Positions 10,637 to 21,650 are shown, counted from the first letter of the stretch. The stretch is 23,225 bases of DNA from Hypsibius dujardini (GCA_001579985.1 LRSR01004160.1:1-23225); one strand, 5' to 3'. Numbers and translations are program-made. Notes: generated by a model from the sequence alone, not told the origin.

Positions 10637-12899
10637 TCATGGATCTGCAGCAAAATTGACCACACCTTGTCCTCTAACTGGTGACATATCCTTGAATTCC
10701 TCTGTGAAATTAACCATTTCCGATCCATGGTCGCGCGTGTATCGCTCGTTCGCTTCACTGACAGACAGCTGACCCCTAACCCGTTTGATGTCGCTGAGGG
10801 AACCACCAAAACCGTGACTACCCCCAAGATGACTCAATCCATCCGCCGTGGAAATACGCTTGCCGTCCAGACGGAATCCCAGAGTGTGAGGACTTTCCGA
10901 GGGTTCCGGTGCATCCGGCTCGGATATCACAAGCATGTAACCAACCTGAAGTGACCACAAATAAACAAGACGTCCCATGGGGGAGGGGGAGGGGAGGGGA
11001 GAGAGCGGGCTAAAAATGTGTATGTATGAGTAAATATCATATACGCACATGGCCACAATTTTGGGTGGCAGAGTTCGAGCCATCAGGGTGGTCTGAGTTT
11101 GAGCCACTCTTGGCTAGAACTTGCCACTGTTTTCTCCTGGATCTTTGATTTGATGCCCGGCCAAGCGGAAAAATTGGATTGAGCAAGCTGCTCCCAATTC
11201 CGCCAAAGTAAACAAGTTCAATCAATCGATCAATTCATTTAAGGCTGCATGGTCATCCGTGTTTAAGAGCGAGTGCGCGCGGGGACTTAATTCGGCTCGA
11301 ACTCGGACCACTCTTTTTGGCTTAAAGTCTGCCACTCAAAATTATGGCCACGTGTGTACGCACTTCGCCCATCTCCACAAAATCTCCGCCGAGGGCCTCA
11401 TCGGTTTCCGTTTGCCGAATGCGACAACAGGGAATTAGATTGATGAAAAACAACAGTATGATGCTGACGACGAAGGACCACGCTGCCTGAAAGCAAAGAG
11501 CGATAATAATTCATCTGCAAAAGCATACGTAATCTACAGGCATACTATTGCGGCGGATCCTCCGAGTTGGTACGCCACCTGAATCCAGTTCCATTCCATC
11601 CAGCCACCTGTTCAATATTTATATGTTTTTATCATGGTGTAATTCCGTGGAGGATTTCCTGAGATGCCATACCGTCGATGTCTGAGCCATCCAATTTTGC
11701 CACCCATTTTTGAGCAAAAATGCCGGTTAAAATATTGCCCAGAAAGCCACCGCATCCATGGACGCTGAATGCATCGAATGAGTCATCGAACCCGAAGCGT
11801 TTCTTGGTGCGGCACCACAGATCACAAAGAATCGCCACCACGACACCGATGACAATAGCCGCCCTGAAAAAAGTAGCTGTTAGACGTGACGATTCTTGCT
11901 GTCTATCAAGACTGCTTTTACTTAACAGCTAATCTGTGCATGATAATTACCAAGGCGCAACGTAACCAGCACCGGGGGTGATGCCAACGAGACCAGCGAC
12001 CGCACCGCAGCAGAAGCTCAACGCTGACAATTTTCGCGTCCAGATATAGTCAAACCAGATCCAGGCGAGACCACCCGCAGCAGCGGCAATCTAAAAAGAA
12101 GTATCGGAAAAAAATAAAACCTTAAGTTTAAGACAGCCAAGCGTATAAATTCAGTGACGGACCGTTGTGTTAGCAGCCGCCATAGCTGCCCTTGTGTTTG
12201 CCGCTCCCGCTGAGCCTCCGTTGAAGGCGAACCAGCCGAACCATAGTATTCCGGTACCTAGCATGACGTTGACTAAACTGTGATGTTCCACGTGGATATG
12301 CTTCCTTTTGCCGAGCATCAAGCAGTAGGCTAATCCGGAGAATCCCGACGCGATGTGGACTGGTCCGCCACCCGCGAAATCGTAACCCCCAATGAGGCAA
12401 GGAACCGTCCTAGAATCGATGCTTGAAATGCAGGCAAAGTTACGAATCCATCCGTGGTCCGCCCAAGTCCAGTATGCCACGAAATCGTAAACTAAACTCG
12501 TCCAAAGCACAACGAATAGCATAGCGGGAACAAAACGAGTACGTTCAGGAACGGAGCCGAAGATGAGAGCGGCGGTAAGGGTGGCAAACTGCATTTGGAA
12601 TACCATAAAGGCGACGGAGGGAATTTGTGGGGCGGTGTTCGGGAAAGCATGGCTTCCGAGTGTATTAACAGCTCCCATTTTGAAGTCTCCAATAAATGGT
12701 CTACCAGCAAAAGACAAATAGTACAGCGTATATGAAACATCCAGTTTGACAAGATGTTGCCCACAAACAACCCATCGACACTTCTGAAAAGTTCAAATGC
12801 AGTGACTTATCCAGCACCTCAGACAGGCGAGCAAGCAACTAACAACTAAGCAAGCAAATCAGATAGGTCAATAGCTAAGAAACAAATCGACGACTGTTG

Positions 12900-12949
<50 letters not shown>

Positions 12950-13454
12950 TTTTATTTGTTTGTCTGTCTGTTTGTCTGTATATCCGCCTCTGTGTCCCCG
13001 GTCTTTCCAGCAAGGTTACATAAAACGAAACATACCCGCCAGTTTCTGAGAACGCCAGGCTAAATCCAAAGAGAAAAAATTGGATTGTCACAACTGCCTG
13101 CAAATAAGCAAACCGGATGTGAGCGTCACTATCAGGCGACCAGGCGCGCCACAGCCGCGCGCGCTCAAACAGCTCAGTCATTGTTATTAAGATCTAAGTA
13201 ATTCCTCCTAAAGAGCAATCGAGCAATCGAGGAGTTAATTTGTGGCATTTTTTCGGGAAACATACCATGGTCAGCATGCAAAGCATCATGAGTGACAACG
13301 CGTTGTTCGATTTGGAGAGGCCGGAATAGAACAGGGCTAATCCAGGGGTCATGACGAAAACTAAGGCAGCACCCCATGCTATGAATCCGGTGGAAGCCGA
13401 CCCGGTATCTACAGGCATAGTGTTGTTCGTTGTGATGCTCATGTTGTTCGACAT
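10637..13454 (-). CDS. Ammonium transporter, Amt family
   Basis: Eleven-helix ammonium channel/transporter of the plasma membrane, acting as a trimer in the Amt family. Minus-strand exons: 13454-13266, 13097-13036, 12700-12163, 12090-11951, 11863-11673, 11607-11546, 11486-11364 and 10945-10637. All are GT-AG and phase-consistent, predicting 537 residues. Family signatures in order: TPGLALFYSGL in TM1 (about 37-47), FSLAFSETGG, QMQFATLTAALI (119-130) with the pore-gate Phe122, YDFAGGGPVHI with Asp191 and pore His199, WFGWFAFNGGSA, GITPGAGYVAPW, FSVHGCGGFLGN with the second pore His345, and FINLIP ending TM11. The roughly 130-residue tail is polar and probably cytoplasmic. About 15-18 residues (172-189) are inserted before the DFAGG motif. 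Intron 2 carries a GTCT microsatellite and the last intron is mostly a MITE. Paralog assignment within invertebrate Amt proteins is not possible by eye. Confidence 0.95.
11042..11363. mobile_element. MITE family C, copy 1 (in last Amt intron)
   Basis: Termini (11044-11072 and 11328-11356) are inverted copies built on CATGGCCACAATTTTG and GGTGGCAGA. TACGCAC occurs directly on both sides (11042-11048, 11357-11363), although part may belong to the element. It makes up about three quarters of the 418-bp intron. A second copy lies inverted at 22518-22836. Confidence 0.8.
12900..12949. repeat. GTCT tetranucleotide microsatellite
   Basis: About twelve GTCT units inside Amt intron 2, continuing as degenerate copies to about 12977. 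The minus-strand open frame through it is not coding. Confidence 0.95.
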
Positions 13455-15883
13455 TTTCCCGCTATTTTTTGTGAGGAAGTTATGTCCGGCTACTAGCTGT
13501 CGGGAAGAACTTCAGGAACCGGAAGTTGTTGACCAATTGCTCTTGATTTAACTTGAAATGAAATACATGTTGCTCCGAAGACAGACTGTTACTGTTTGTC
13601 GAAAAATGTTTATTGAAGGCAATAATATTGTATTTCCCACTGCTTGTGCATCCGACGTTTGCCTTTATGATAGACAGAGTATTCCAAAAAGAGTGTTTAT
13701 GCAGTTTAACAATCTTTAGCGATGAGTAGAGTGCATGTGACGTGTCTATTCACAAACTCCGCCCGCGGCTCGCGTACTTCGTAAAAGCCGTAATCGTAGG
13801 TTCTGCTGAATTAGGGCCTATTTCCTAATTGCTTTTACCAGCGAGAGTCATGAGCTTTGCCTACTGAATGAAACTGCCAAGGACGGACAGTGATATTTCT
13901 CCGATTACGTTCAACAGTTTTTCATAACCTAAATGCGCAACGCGAGAGAGCCAACGCTTTTTCAGGATTGTCGTGACCACCTGCTTGGCCTCCTTTTGCA
14001 GCAAGCTCAGCGCCACTTTTTGCCGAAAGCAATTTCAATAAAAGCAAGTACGAGCAAGTCTCGTACTCTATTGTTTTAAATATTTCAAAAGCCTGTGCCG
14101 AGGGCTGCGATAAAATTAGGTCTGTCAAACTATGAATTGTTAAACTATGAATGCACCCGTTAAACGCAATAATCATTCTCGCCGTCTTAAAAAATGACCG
14201 AACAAAGTGTTCAAGCAGGTTCGTGCAGTACTTGATGCAGCATTACATGACAAGTCCTTTCATTTTAACGCCAAAAGTTTTCCCTTCGCTGATTGATGGT
14301 ATGATGGTATTGATGTCTGGTACCAGGAGATTTTTTCGGTAGAATTTCAAAGTTTCAAATTACTTGTCTAGTGCAAAGTTCCACTGCAAATCAATTGATT
14401 GATTAATTGATTGATTGGTCTAGCATTCTTTCAGTGCAACTGATTGATTGATTGCGAAGGTTTTACGCACCGCGTGTAATTGATTGATTGATTGATTGGC
14501 CAGCTTTTTAACTTGACGAATCGATTGCCTTATTGAATCAATTTTGGCGCAAAATCATTCGATTGACTGTTTCATTTTACATCTTAACGATCAGTGCTTT
14601 CAATTCCATTTTCAATTTCAATCACTAACCATCGTCAAATAAAGAATGTCCTACGCCAATCCTTTGAACATGATTCATTTGCTAATCGACGAATATAAAA
14701 AGACATACACGCACGAAGCGGACATCACAGATGCGGAAGTGAAGTTAAAAAATCAGGTTAAAAAAAAACCTTCAAGATGAGCTTCGCGGGTTCAGGATTG
14801 ACCTGCGTTGCTTGCTTCGGAATTGTTCTTTTCTCCATATTAGAGTGGCTTTTTAATAGGTTTGAAAAATTTATAGATTAGAAATTGTTTTGTTGTTTCT
14901 TTGTCGTCGAGTCGCCAAGTAAAATTTGTCGTTGAACCAAAATCAGTCGATAAATCTAACCGGTAGGACATCAGCTCAATCAATCAACTGCACTGAACGA
15001 GTGCTTGACCAATCAATCGATCCACTGATTGATTTGCAGTGGATAATTTGCACTTTGAAATTCCGCCAAAAAAATGCTCTGGTACCGAAATAAATGCAAA
15101 TGCGAAATAACTTCATAAATATGAGACAGATTTATCATCTACGTAGATATGGTATGACCTATTTCCTGTGTTGATAATCCCCCTACAGCTGGATCTATTT
15201 GTGTGCTTTATTCATAAAGAATGGGAATTATTGTCAGACATCTGTAGACATATTTCAGCGCATGCAGCAAGTGCTGTTGTGTGCTTAATTCTGTGGATGC
15301 GAAGAATCTTCGCAGAAATGTACGTACAATTTCTTCTGACGACGCCGTAAATTCAAATTGATAAATCCAGTACGAACCGTTAGTCAAACGGATACGATTA
15401 ATCTAGCACGTTTTGGAGGTTTTGTTGCAAAACGAACTGGAAGCATAATGTTAAGACAAGCGCGCGCTCTGCCTGGGATCGGATTTCCGCGTACAATAGA
15501 TCATGAAAAGGGTTAAATAAACTGCCGAACCTAAATTTCGCGGCTCGTCCAAATGAAATCATTATGAATTCCTGTAATATTTCCGGCTCTGTGAGGACAC
15601 TCAAAAGCTCAACCCTCAAAGCATCCTAAAGGATTTAATTCCTTTAAGTGCATCCTGTAGCCCACATCGTACCCTTTATTTCAAACCCAGACAATACCAA
15701 CAGGAGAAATATTTAGGCAAGCCATAATGCATCAGTCATTGGTGATCACAACCTCCGCAGTGGGTGCAACCCTTTCTTTTCAACCTTGGATGGATGCAAC
15801 CTTTTCAGCTATAAAGTGACTGCTCAGTTTAGTCGATACCGTAGAAACAGTTCATACTTCTGGTATCATTTGGCTCTTCCTAA
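13455..15883. other. Intergenic region between Amt and receptor A
   Basis: Divergent 2.4-kb spacer. It contains a partial family A MITE and TGATT-rich low-complexity DNA. Short open frames here (for example 15398-15619 minus) have no recognisable domain or splice support. Nothing else identified. Confidence 0.5.
14315..15127. mobile_element. MITE family A, copy 3 (partial or rearranged)
   Basis: Inverted arms carrying GGTACCAG and GAATTTCAAAG occur at about 14318-14355 and 15050-15086. The right half, 14882-15127, matches copy 2 in inverted orientation over about 240 bp, including ATTTATCGACTGATTTTGG. The outer CTTGGGAAGATATTC ends are missing. Confidence 0.65.
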
Positions 15884-17055
15884 ATGAATCTCACAAATAA
15901 CCTGACCGCACACGACCTTGACCGTAGCCAGCTGGTCTCATCATTGAACGGCACCGTCAAGTCATTCGCCGGCGACCGCGGCGTGATCGCATGGGAATAC
16001 CTCACCGGCCTCGTCTGCGCCGTCGGAGCGCTGACCAACATCACCATCCTGCTTATAATTCTAAGGTACCCGTTACTGCGAAAGGGCGCCGGACTTTTCA
16101 TCGCTCACCTCCTCGTCTGTCACTTGGCCATCTGTGCGGTGTGCCTGCCGCTCGCCATCCTCCGCATCGCCAAGGTCACCACTCCCAGCATCGGTCTGCA
16201 AGACCCACTGGTCTGCCGGCATCAACACGTATTTCACGCCACTTTCAACACCCTCGTCAACTGGAGCGAAGGCCTGTTGGCCGTGAACCGTCTTGTCGCG
16301 ATCTTTCTGCCGCTGAAATTCCCGTTGTTTAACCGTCGTCCCGTGCAGTGTGCTTGTCTGTGTGTCTGCTGGGCGGTCACTCTGGCATACTCCCTGCCGC
16401 CGCTGTATGAAGACTTGGCAGTGTACAAACTCAGTTCCATCGGGACCTGTGCATTCGTGGCGAAAAGCGCGTTCTCAACCGCCTTGCTGTCCTTCAACGC
16501 GTATTGCCCGCTGTTTCTGATGGCGATGGCCGGCGTGGCCATTGTCTACCGCGCGAACCTCCCGCGCCGCCGCTTCCAAACCACCGAGGAGTCTAACCGA
16601 GTTTCCTCAATCACGCCCAGACAAGCTAAGGATAATCTGGTCCAGCTCAACTCCAACGCGAAGCGACAAAAGCGAACCACGCGAATGCTGATGACCTCGT
16701 TCGCGCTGAGCCTGTTTTGTCAGGTGCCGCAGTATATCAGCCTGCTGGCAGGGTACAGTGCGGCTCATCCGGAGATTGTGCTTTGTTTCTGGTTCATGCA
16801 GCTCATTCAGTTCACCTCGACACCGGTACGAGAAGGCTCACCCGTCTGTTCCCAGTAGCTGCAGCTTTTATTTTGACACGTGTTTTCTCGTTTTTACAGG
16901 TGATTTTCTTGAAGATGAACAAAGACTACCAGCACAAAGCGGCGGTCTTTTATTCGTGCATTTTCAGGCCGACACAGGTTCAGCCGCGGGTTAACTTGTC
17001 GCTGGTATTACGTCCAGGACGTTCGGTAAAGGACGCTCGAGAGAATACGGATTAA
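15884..17055 (+). CDS. Rhodopsin-class G-protein-coupled receptor A (orphan)
   Basis: Seven-transmembrane receptor of 365 residues. Exon 1 is 15884-16825 and exon 2 is 16900-17055, joined in phase 0 inside TM7. The N-terminus has three N-glycosylation sequons (residues 2, 6, 22). TM1 has the conserved Asn52, Cys111 and Cys189 can form the extracellular disulfide, TM4 has Trp163, TM5 has Pro209 and TM6 has Pro282. The third loop ends in a basic stretch, KRQKRTTRML. Several class A switches are altered: His80 where Asp2.50 is expected, NRL (135-137) for DRY, Cys-Gln-Val-Pro for CWxP, and TPVIF for NPxxY. Without splicing, exon 1 stops ten codons into the intron, so the exon 2 tail is needed for TM7 and the C-terminus. 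It resembles the sparsely characterised insect Tre1/moody and melatonin-like group more than the amine receptors. Ligand unknown. Confidence 0.92.
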
Positions 17056-19251
17056 CTGGGTGCAAGACAGCGATGTTTCATTCTACCCTTTCTGCATTTC
17101 TGGGAATGATTTGTAGTTTCAAGAAAAAAGTCAGTCAGTTTTTTGTATTGGAACCTTCTCCAGTGTAAGCTGTCCAAATAAGGTGATGTTTTTAACGTTT
17201 TTTAAATTAGCACTTTTAAATTATCTCTCACACCTCTCTACTGTACGGTACTGTAGAGTCTCGACTATTTGGTGTCAGTTTTTTAATGAACCCATTATAC
17301 TACGACTGCAAGGTAGCAGTCTATGCAGGCATAATATACGGGTGGGTCTAAAAATGTGCACCGTCGGTCGAGAGGTCGAGTCGGTCGAAAGGTCGAGACT
17401 CTACGGTACCTTAATTGCCCAATTCATAAACATTCATAAACGTGAGGAAGCAAGTTTCGTCTGTTCGGAACTAATTATCAGCGCTATAAGTAACAGTTAT
17501 GATGTTAAGACAAATCTTCCTTTAAGAGGCTAGAAATTGCTAATAATTGTAAAACGAATAAATGTTCTATAATACGACAAATCAAACTTTCGCGGGCACT
17601 GCCGCCGAATACACACACAGTTGACTTCACTCAGGCATCGCTACCCTAAAGAGCCCGCACTGACCACTGGAAGTGGAGCTACCCTTCCGCGCCACCGTCG
17701 CAGGATCATCTACAATACGACTGCTATGGTCAAGATACTCCTTATTTTTGTCTAGTTAACTATTCTGTACCCATGTGTATAGATATTCTCTTGTTCCTAT
17801 TGGTTCTTCGTGGCTGAACCGCCACTGGTCAGTCTGGTTCTCTTTCTATTTGCATTTACTACATATATACTTTGATTTCTCGTGTTGTAAGATTATTTAA
17901 GGTCGTTGCTGCTTACTTTCAAAAAACAGTAATATGAACTGCCACGATTATAACGGTCAGTTTTTACACCGTGGCAGCGCACTCTGCCTGTGTGTGTTGG
18001 CTGAGTGTCAACTCACGAAACAGGCGCGTGTGACGGAAGCGGGGCTTAACCGACCCTTAACTAACGCTCGTAACACGAGAGAAATGATTAGGTTGCGGTG
18101 TTGGGTAATGGAATTCGGATGAGTCCGAATACCCCCGTTTAATGTGAATGATCGCTGTACCAAGATGTGGGACGGGCGGGAGGAAACCTTTCCCCGAAAA
18201 AAGAAGAACACGAAATGATGATTGATCGAAGAAGGGGACTCGCAAAGGCAGACCATATACATATATCTGTACAGTGGATGATGGTTACTCCCGGCATGAC
18301 CGCCGCGGCGGCCGGCCCCGGAGAGGGGCGCGGTACTCGTACGTACATTCGGCCAATCGAGGGAGAAAGAGAAGACGCCTCGCGCGCGTTAACATTAATT
18401 TGTAACAAATTCCCGTTATAATTGTGGCAGTACAGTAGTAGTAGTGGTGGTGGTCCGTATCAGTATTTTAGTTCGATGAGTGCTATTCCATCAACCGCTA
18501 CACATACAACCACAATTACGCGTAGGCGAAGCAAAATCATTCAACAAATTGATGAGACAAACAAAGTAGTTTCGATAGATTACAGTTACAAATCGCGCAA
18601 TTGATGCCTTTGATTTTTGCCTTTTTAAGCATCCCGTGTTCAATTATCTACTGAAACTCGCAAATATCAAATCACCAATTATCAGTGAAACTGGTCAGAC
18701 AATGCGAAACGATTGGAGCAAGTCCAGCTCCTGATAGCCTTAGCGAGCTGTCGATCAGAAGGCAGCCGATTTTGAGCTCCAAGGCTCCGATTAATGCAGG
18801 ATACAGATAAATGTAAGGGAATTCCCGGGGGAAGGACACTACAATTTACAAGACCAGCCTCTAGTAGACTTTGATCCTCACAAACATTTTAAAATTAAGG
18901 CCCGCAGACGGTCAGTGTGCATGGTTGATCCATCAGGCAAGATCCATCAGCCGTACCCAGCCTTCCAATTACAGGTCACTCTTACCGCATTGCCGACGAT
19001 TAATCACTCGAGCGGTATGAAATTACAAGAGAAAACCTTCGCATCATGGTTTATCGATTTCCTTGGTAGTTCGCCTTAAATCACGTGGAATGCAACCCTT
19101 CGAAGCAATACCGACAACAAGTGCGCCTACGCGCACATTCAACTCAACTCAACATTCACATAGTCTGCCGTTGGACACTCGGTTCAATCGTGCTTTCCGC
19201 ATCTAAAAGATCCGCACTTTCAAAATTGCCACGATTTCTCATGCAGCTTTC
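17056..19251. other. Intergenic region between the two GPCR genes
   Basis: 2.2 kb holding the second family B MITE (17247-17410) and otherwise unremarkable sequence. An AATAAA at about 17558 is too far from receptor A to be a confident poly(A) signal. I see no remnant of a third receptor. Confidence 0.45.
17247..17410. mobile_element. MITE family B, copy 2
   Basis: Inverted termini GGTACTGTAGAGTCTCGAC (17247-17265) and its complement (17392-17410) match at 18 of 19 positions. The interior TATTTGGTG, ACCC, CATTATAC and GGTGGGTCTAAAA segments match copy 1 at 2294-2453. About 25 bp near the right end is a duplicated GTCGAAAGGTCGAG-like stretch. Confidence 0.7.
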
Positions 19252-20395
19252 ATGGACGAGTCTTTCTGCATGGTCCCGTTCAATCGATCAAACTTAACGG
19301 CTATCCCAGTCCAGGACCCCGCAATCCTGGCGTGGAGTTACCTGACCGGTGCCCTGTGCATGATAGGCATTGTCACAAACCTCACCGTGTTATCGGTCGT
19401 CTGTGCCTCACCGCAGCTCCGCAAAGGTGCCGGAATCTTTATAGAGCATCTCCTGTTCTGTCATTTAGCTTTGTGCCTTATAGCATTTCCGATGATTATC
19501 AGCCGCGTTTATGAAACAACAATAACAGCAACGACTAACATTCCCAGCTGCTCCAGCTGTCGCTACCAACACATCTTGCACGTTCTTCTCAACAACCTCG
19601 TCAACTGGAGTGACGGTATGCTTGCGGTGAATCGCCTGGTGGCAATCTACTACCCTTCCAAATTTCGCACCTTCAACAGACGTCCGGTCCATTACGTCTG
19701 CATCGTATTCTGTTGGCTCTGTACTCTGGCCTACTCGTTTCCGCCCCTTTTCGGCCATCTCGCGCAATACAAAATGAGCCCTTTGGGTACGTGCGGTTTC
19801 ACAAACGGCACACGCACCTTTGTGGTGATAATGTATCTGGATACCTTTTCACCGATCGTTTTGGCGGTTTGGGCCGGCTGGGTCATCATTCGACGCGGTA
19901 GGACGCGCAACCAAGTAGCTACAATGCGACGATGTATTCAAAGGGATTTACCGCTGTATGGTCGGCCCTCTCTACCGAGCATCAACACTAACAGCTTCAA
20001 CGAGCGACAGAAACGGACATCGAAGATGCTGGTGACGTCGTTCGCTTTCACGCTCGCCTGCCAGTTACCGCAATATGTGACAATGTTGACAAACCACAGC
20101 TCGCGCCATCCCAGGATGGCCGTATGGTTCTGGTGTCTGGCGGTCGTCCAGTTTGCTGCGACACCGGTAAGAATTGTGTCGTGGAGCTTCACCGGCTTTT
20201 GTCTGTTCATTCGTTCATTCAGTTCAGTTCATTCGTTCATTTCAGTTTTGCGTTCATTTTCAGATTATCTTCGTTGTGATGAACCACGACTATCAACGTT
20301 TGACCATGGATCTCTTGAAACGATTGCGGGGAGGTAGCGGATCGATGGCACGACCAGTGACCCCGACAAAAACCGCTGCGCCTAATAAATTTTAA
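19252..20395 (+). CDS. Rhodopsin-class G-protein-coupled receptor B, tandem paralog of receptor A
   Basis: Predicted 348-residue seven-transmembrane receptor. Exon 1 is 19252-20166 and exon 2 is 20264-20395, joined in phase 0 at the same TM7 site as receptor A. Sequons occur at residue 14 in the N-terminus and at 185 in the second extracellular loop. Conserved points are Asn43 in TM1, Cys103 with Cys181, Trp155 in TM4, Pro201 in TM5 and Pro273 in TM6. The same unusual residues as in A appear: His71 at position 2.50, NRL (127-129), Cys-Gln-Leu-Pro in TM6 and TPIIF in TM7. Shared strings include RKGAG, LVNWS, AVNRLVAI, FNRRPV, LAYS and RQKRT. The two are therefore a local duplication, though the loops have diverged well. 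The C-terminal tail is short. The intron is 97 nt and reading through it shifts the frame. Ligand unknown. Confidence 0.92.
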
Positions 20396-20399
20396 TAAA
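20384..20399 (+). terminator. Probable poly(A) signals of receptor B
   Basis: AATAAA occurs at 20384-20389 and again at 20394-20399, overlapping the TAA stop codon of receptor B. If used, the 3' untranslated region would be extremely short. Confidence 0.4.
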
Positions 20400-21650
20400 T
20401 AATTAAATAATTAATTAATACGGAAGCGTTCTTACCAGTTACTTGAGTGTGAGTGTGAGGGTGGATGTCTGCCTGCTTGGGAGTAGATTACGAATGACTG
20501 TACCGGCGTCGCAGCAAACCCCCTCTCGTACAGTATTCCAGTGTCGGGAATGAATATTTCCAATAGTAAGGGCTGTTGCCTTGTTAAGTCGCTAACAACG
20601 AAAGTGGCCATGCAGTTCCTTCCTACGGTACGCCGTTGTGCGTTCTGTTTCCCGCTTTTGTATAGAGGATGATCGAATACGCAAGTACCCTGTCGGTTGC
20701 ACGTCACTTCATCTGCGTAATGTTATTAATGATGTGTATTGGACACAAACATTTCCAGGCAAAATCCTGGTACAGTGAGTGGGTTTGATAGCCTGATAGA
20801 TAGAGGATATATAGAGGATAGAGCGGAAGGAACTCAGTGTGATAGCTCGATTCCATTCAGCCTACATGTACAGAAAAGAGGCGCGCCATGTTCGATTCCT
20901 CTCGGATATTACAGCATACCAATAATTCACTTATCCTCGGGGGAGTGGAGCTAACTAGCGTACTAAGGAATAGGATTCCAAACAACGCTAATTCTTCTCC
21001 ATTCATAGAGTAAAAATATATTTAAAATGCTGAAGACACCCAACCCGATTACTAAAGGTAAACGCGAAGGTAAAGGACTTCTTTTGAACTAGCTCATCCT
21101 TTTAACAGGTTTACAATACAATTCCATAATACTGCACATGTAGCGTAGACGACCTCTTAAAATATTGCATGTTCTACCTAACTAAACAACTGGAGAACCG
21201 AAAGGTTATCCTCGTAGTGCCACTTGGAACACGCCGAAAGAGTTCAAAATAACAGATGCATTAAGAACAGAAAATGCGAAAAGGCAAGCATCTTGAACGT
21301 GTCCGTGGGATAGCTTAATCACTTGGATCATTCAGAACCCTCCACCCAGTTGCTCGTCGAACACGTCAACCATACAGTCGTTCGCCATGTCTAAACTGGC
21401 GGCCGTTTTATGATCTCAAAGGATATCTCCTGTGGGGTTACACAAAATGATTTACGCGTACAGAATAAATAAACGATCGAAAGAACACCGTTTGGAACAA
21501 AGAACGAAGGAACAAGAGAACGAAGGAGATCGAAAGAACACCGTTTGGAACAAAGAACGAAGGAACAAGGGAACGAAGGAACAAGAGAACGAAGGAACCG
21601 TAGAACCGGAAACGCTGATTGGTGCGCCACTCGAATGTTGTCCTTCCGAA
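20400..21650. other. Intergenic region after receptor B
   Basis: Apart from the tandem repeat at 21475-21597 and short purine-rich GATAGA runs near 20788-20825, I see no gene, RNA or element here. Confidence 0.4.
21475..21597. repeat. 53-bp tandem duplication, purine-rich
   Basis: A 53-bp unit beginning GATCGAAAGAACACCGTTTGG at 21475 is repeated at 21528, followed by extra copies of a shorter subunit, AACAAGRGAACGAAGG. The strand is almost pure purine plus C. Confidence 0.9.

Noticed and set aside
12846-13181. 111-residue minus-strand frame through the GTCT repeat
   Set aside because: Only 13036-13097 is a true Amt exon; the rest is intron and microsatellite.
13922-14176. 84-residue minus-strand open frame
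   Set aside because: No family resemblance and no neighbouring exon; probably chance.
15398-15619. 73-residue minus-strand open frame with plausible composition
   Set aside because: No recognised motif, no splice partners of matching phase, and isolated between elements.
18113-18131. ATTCGGA-TGAG-TCCGAAT hairpin
   Set aside because: A 7-bp stem with nothing around it; expected by chance at this scale and lacking ribozyme core bases.
18422-18604. 60-residue Ser/Thr-rich open frame on the plus strand
   Set aside because: Low complexity, short, and without start context or domain.
20820-20910. GTTCGATTCC, like a tRNA T-loop
   Set aside because: The T stem and acceptor stem do not pair and no D or anticodon arm can be placed.
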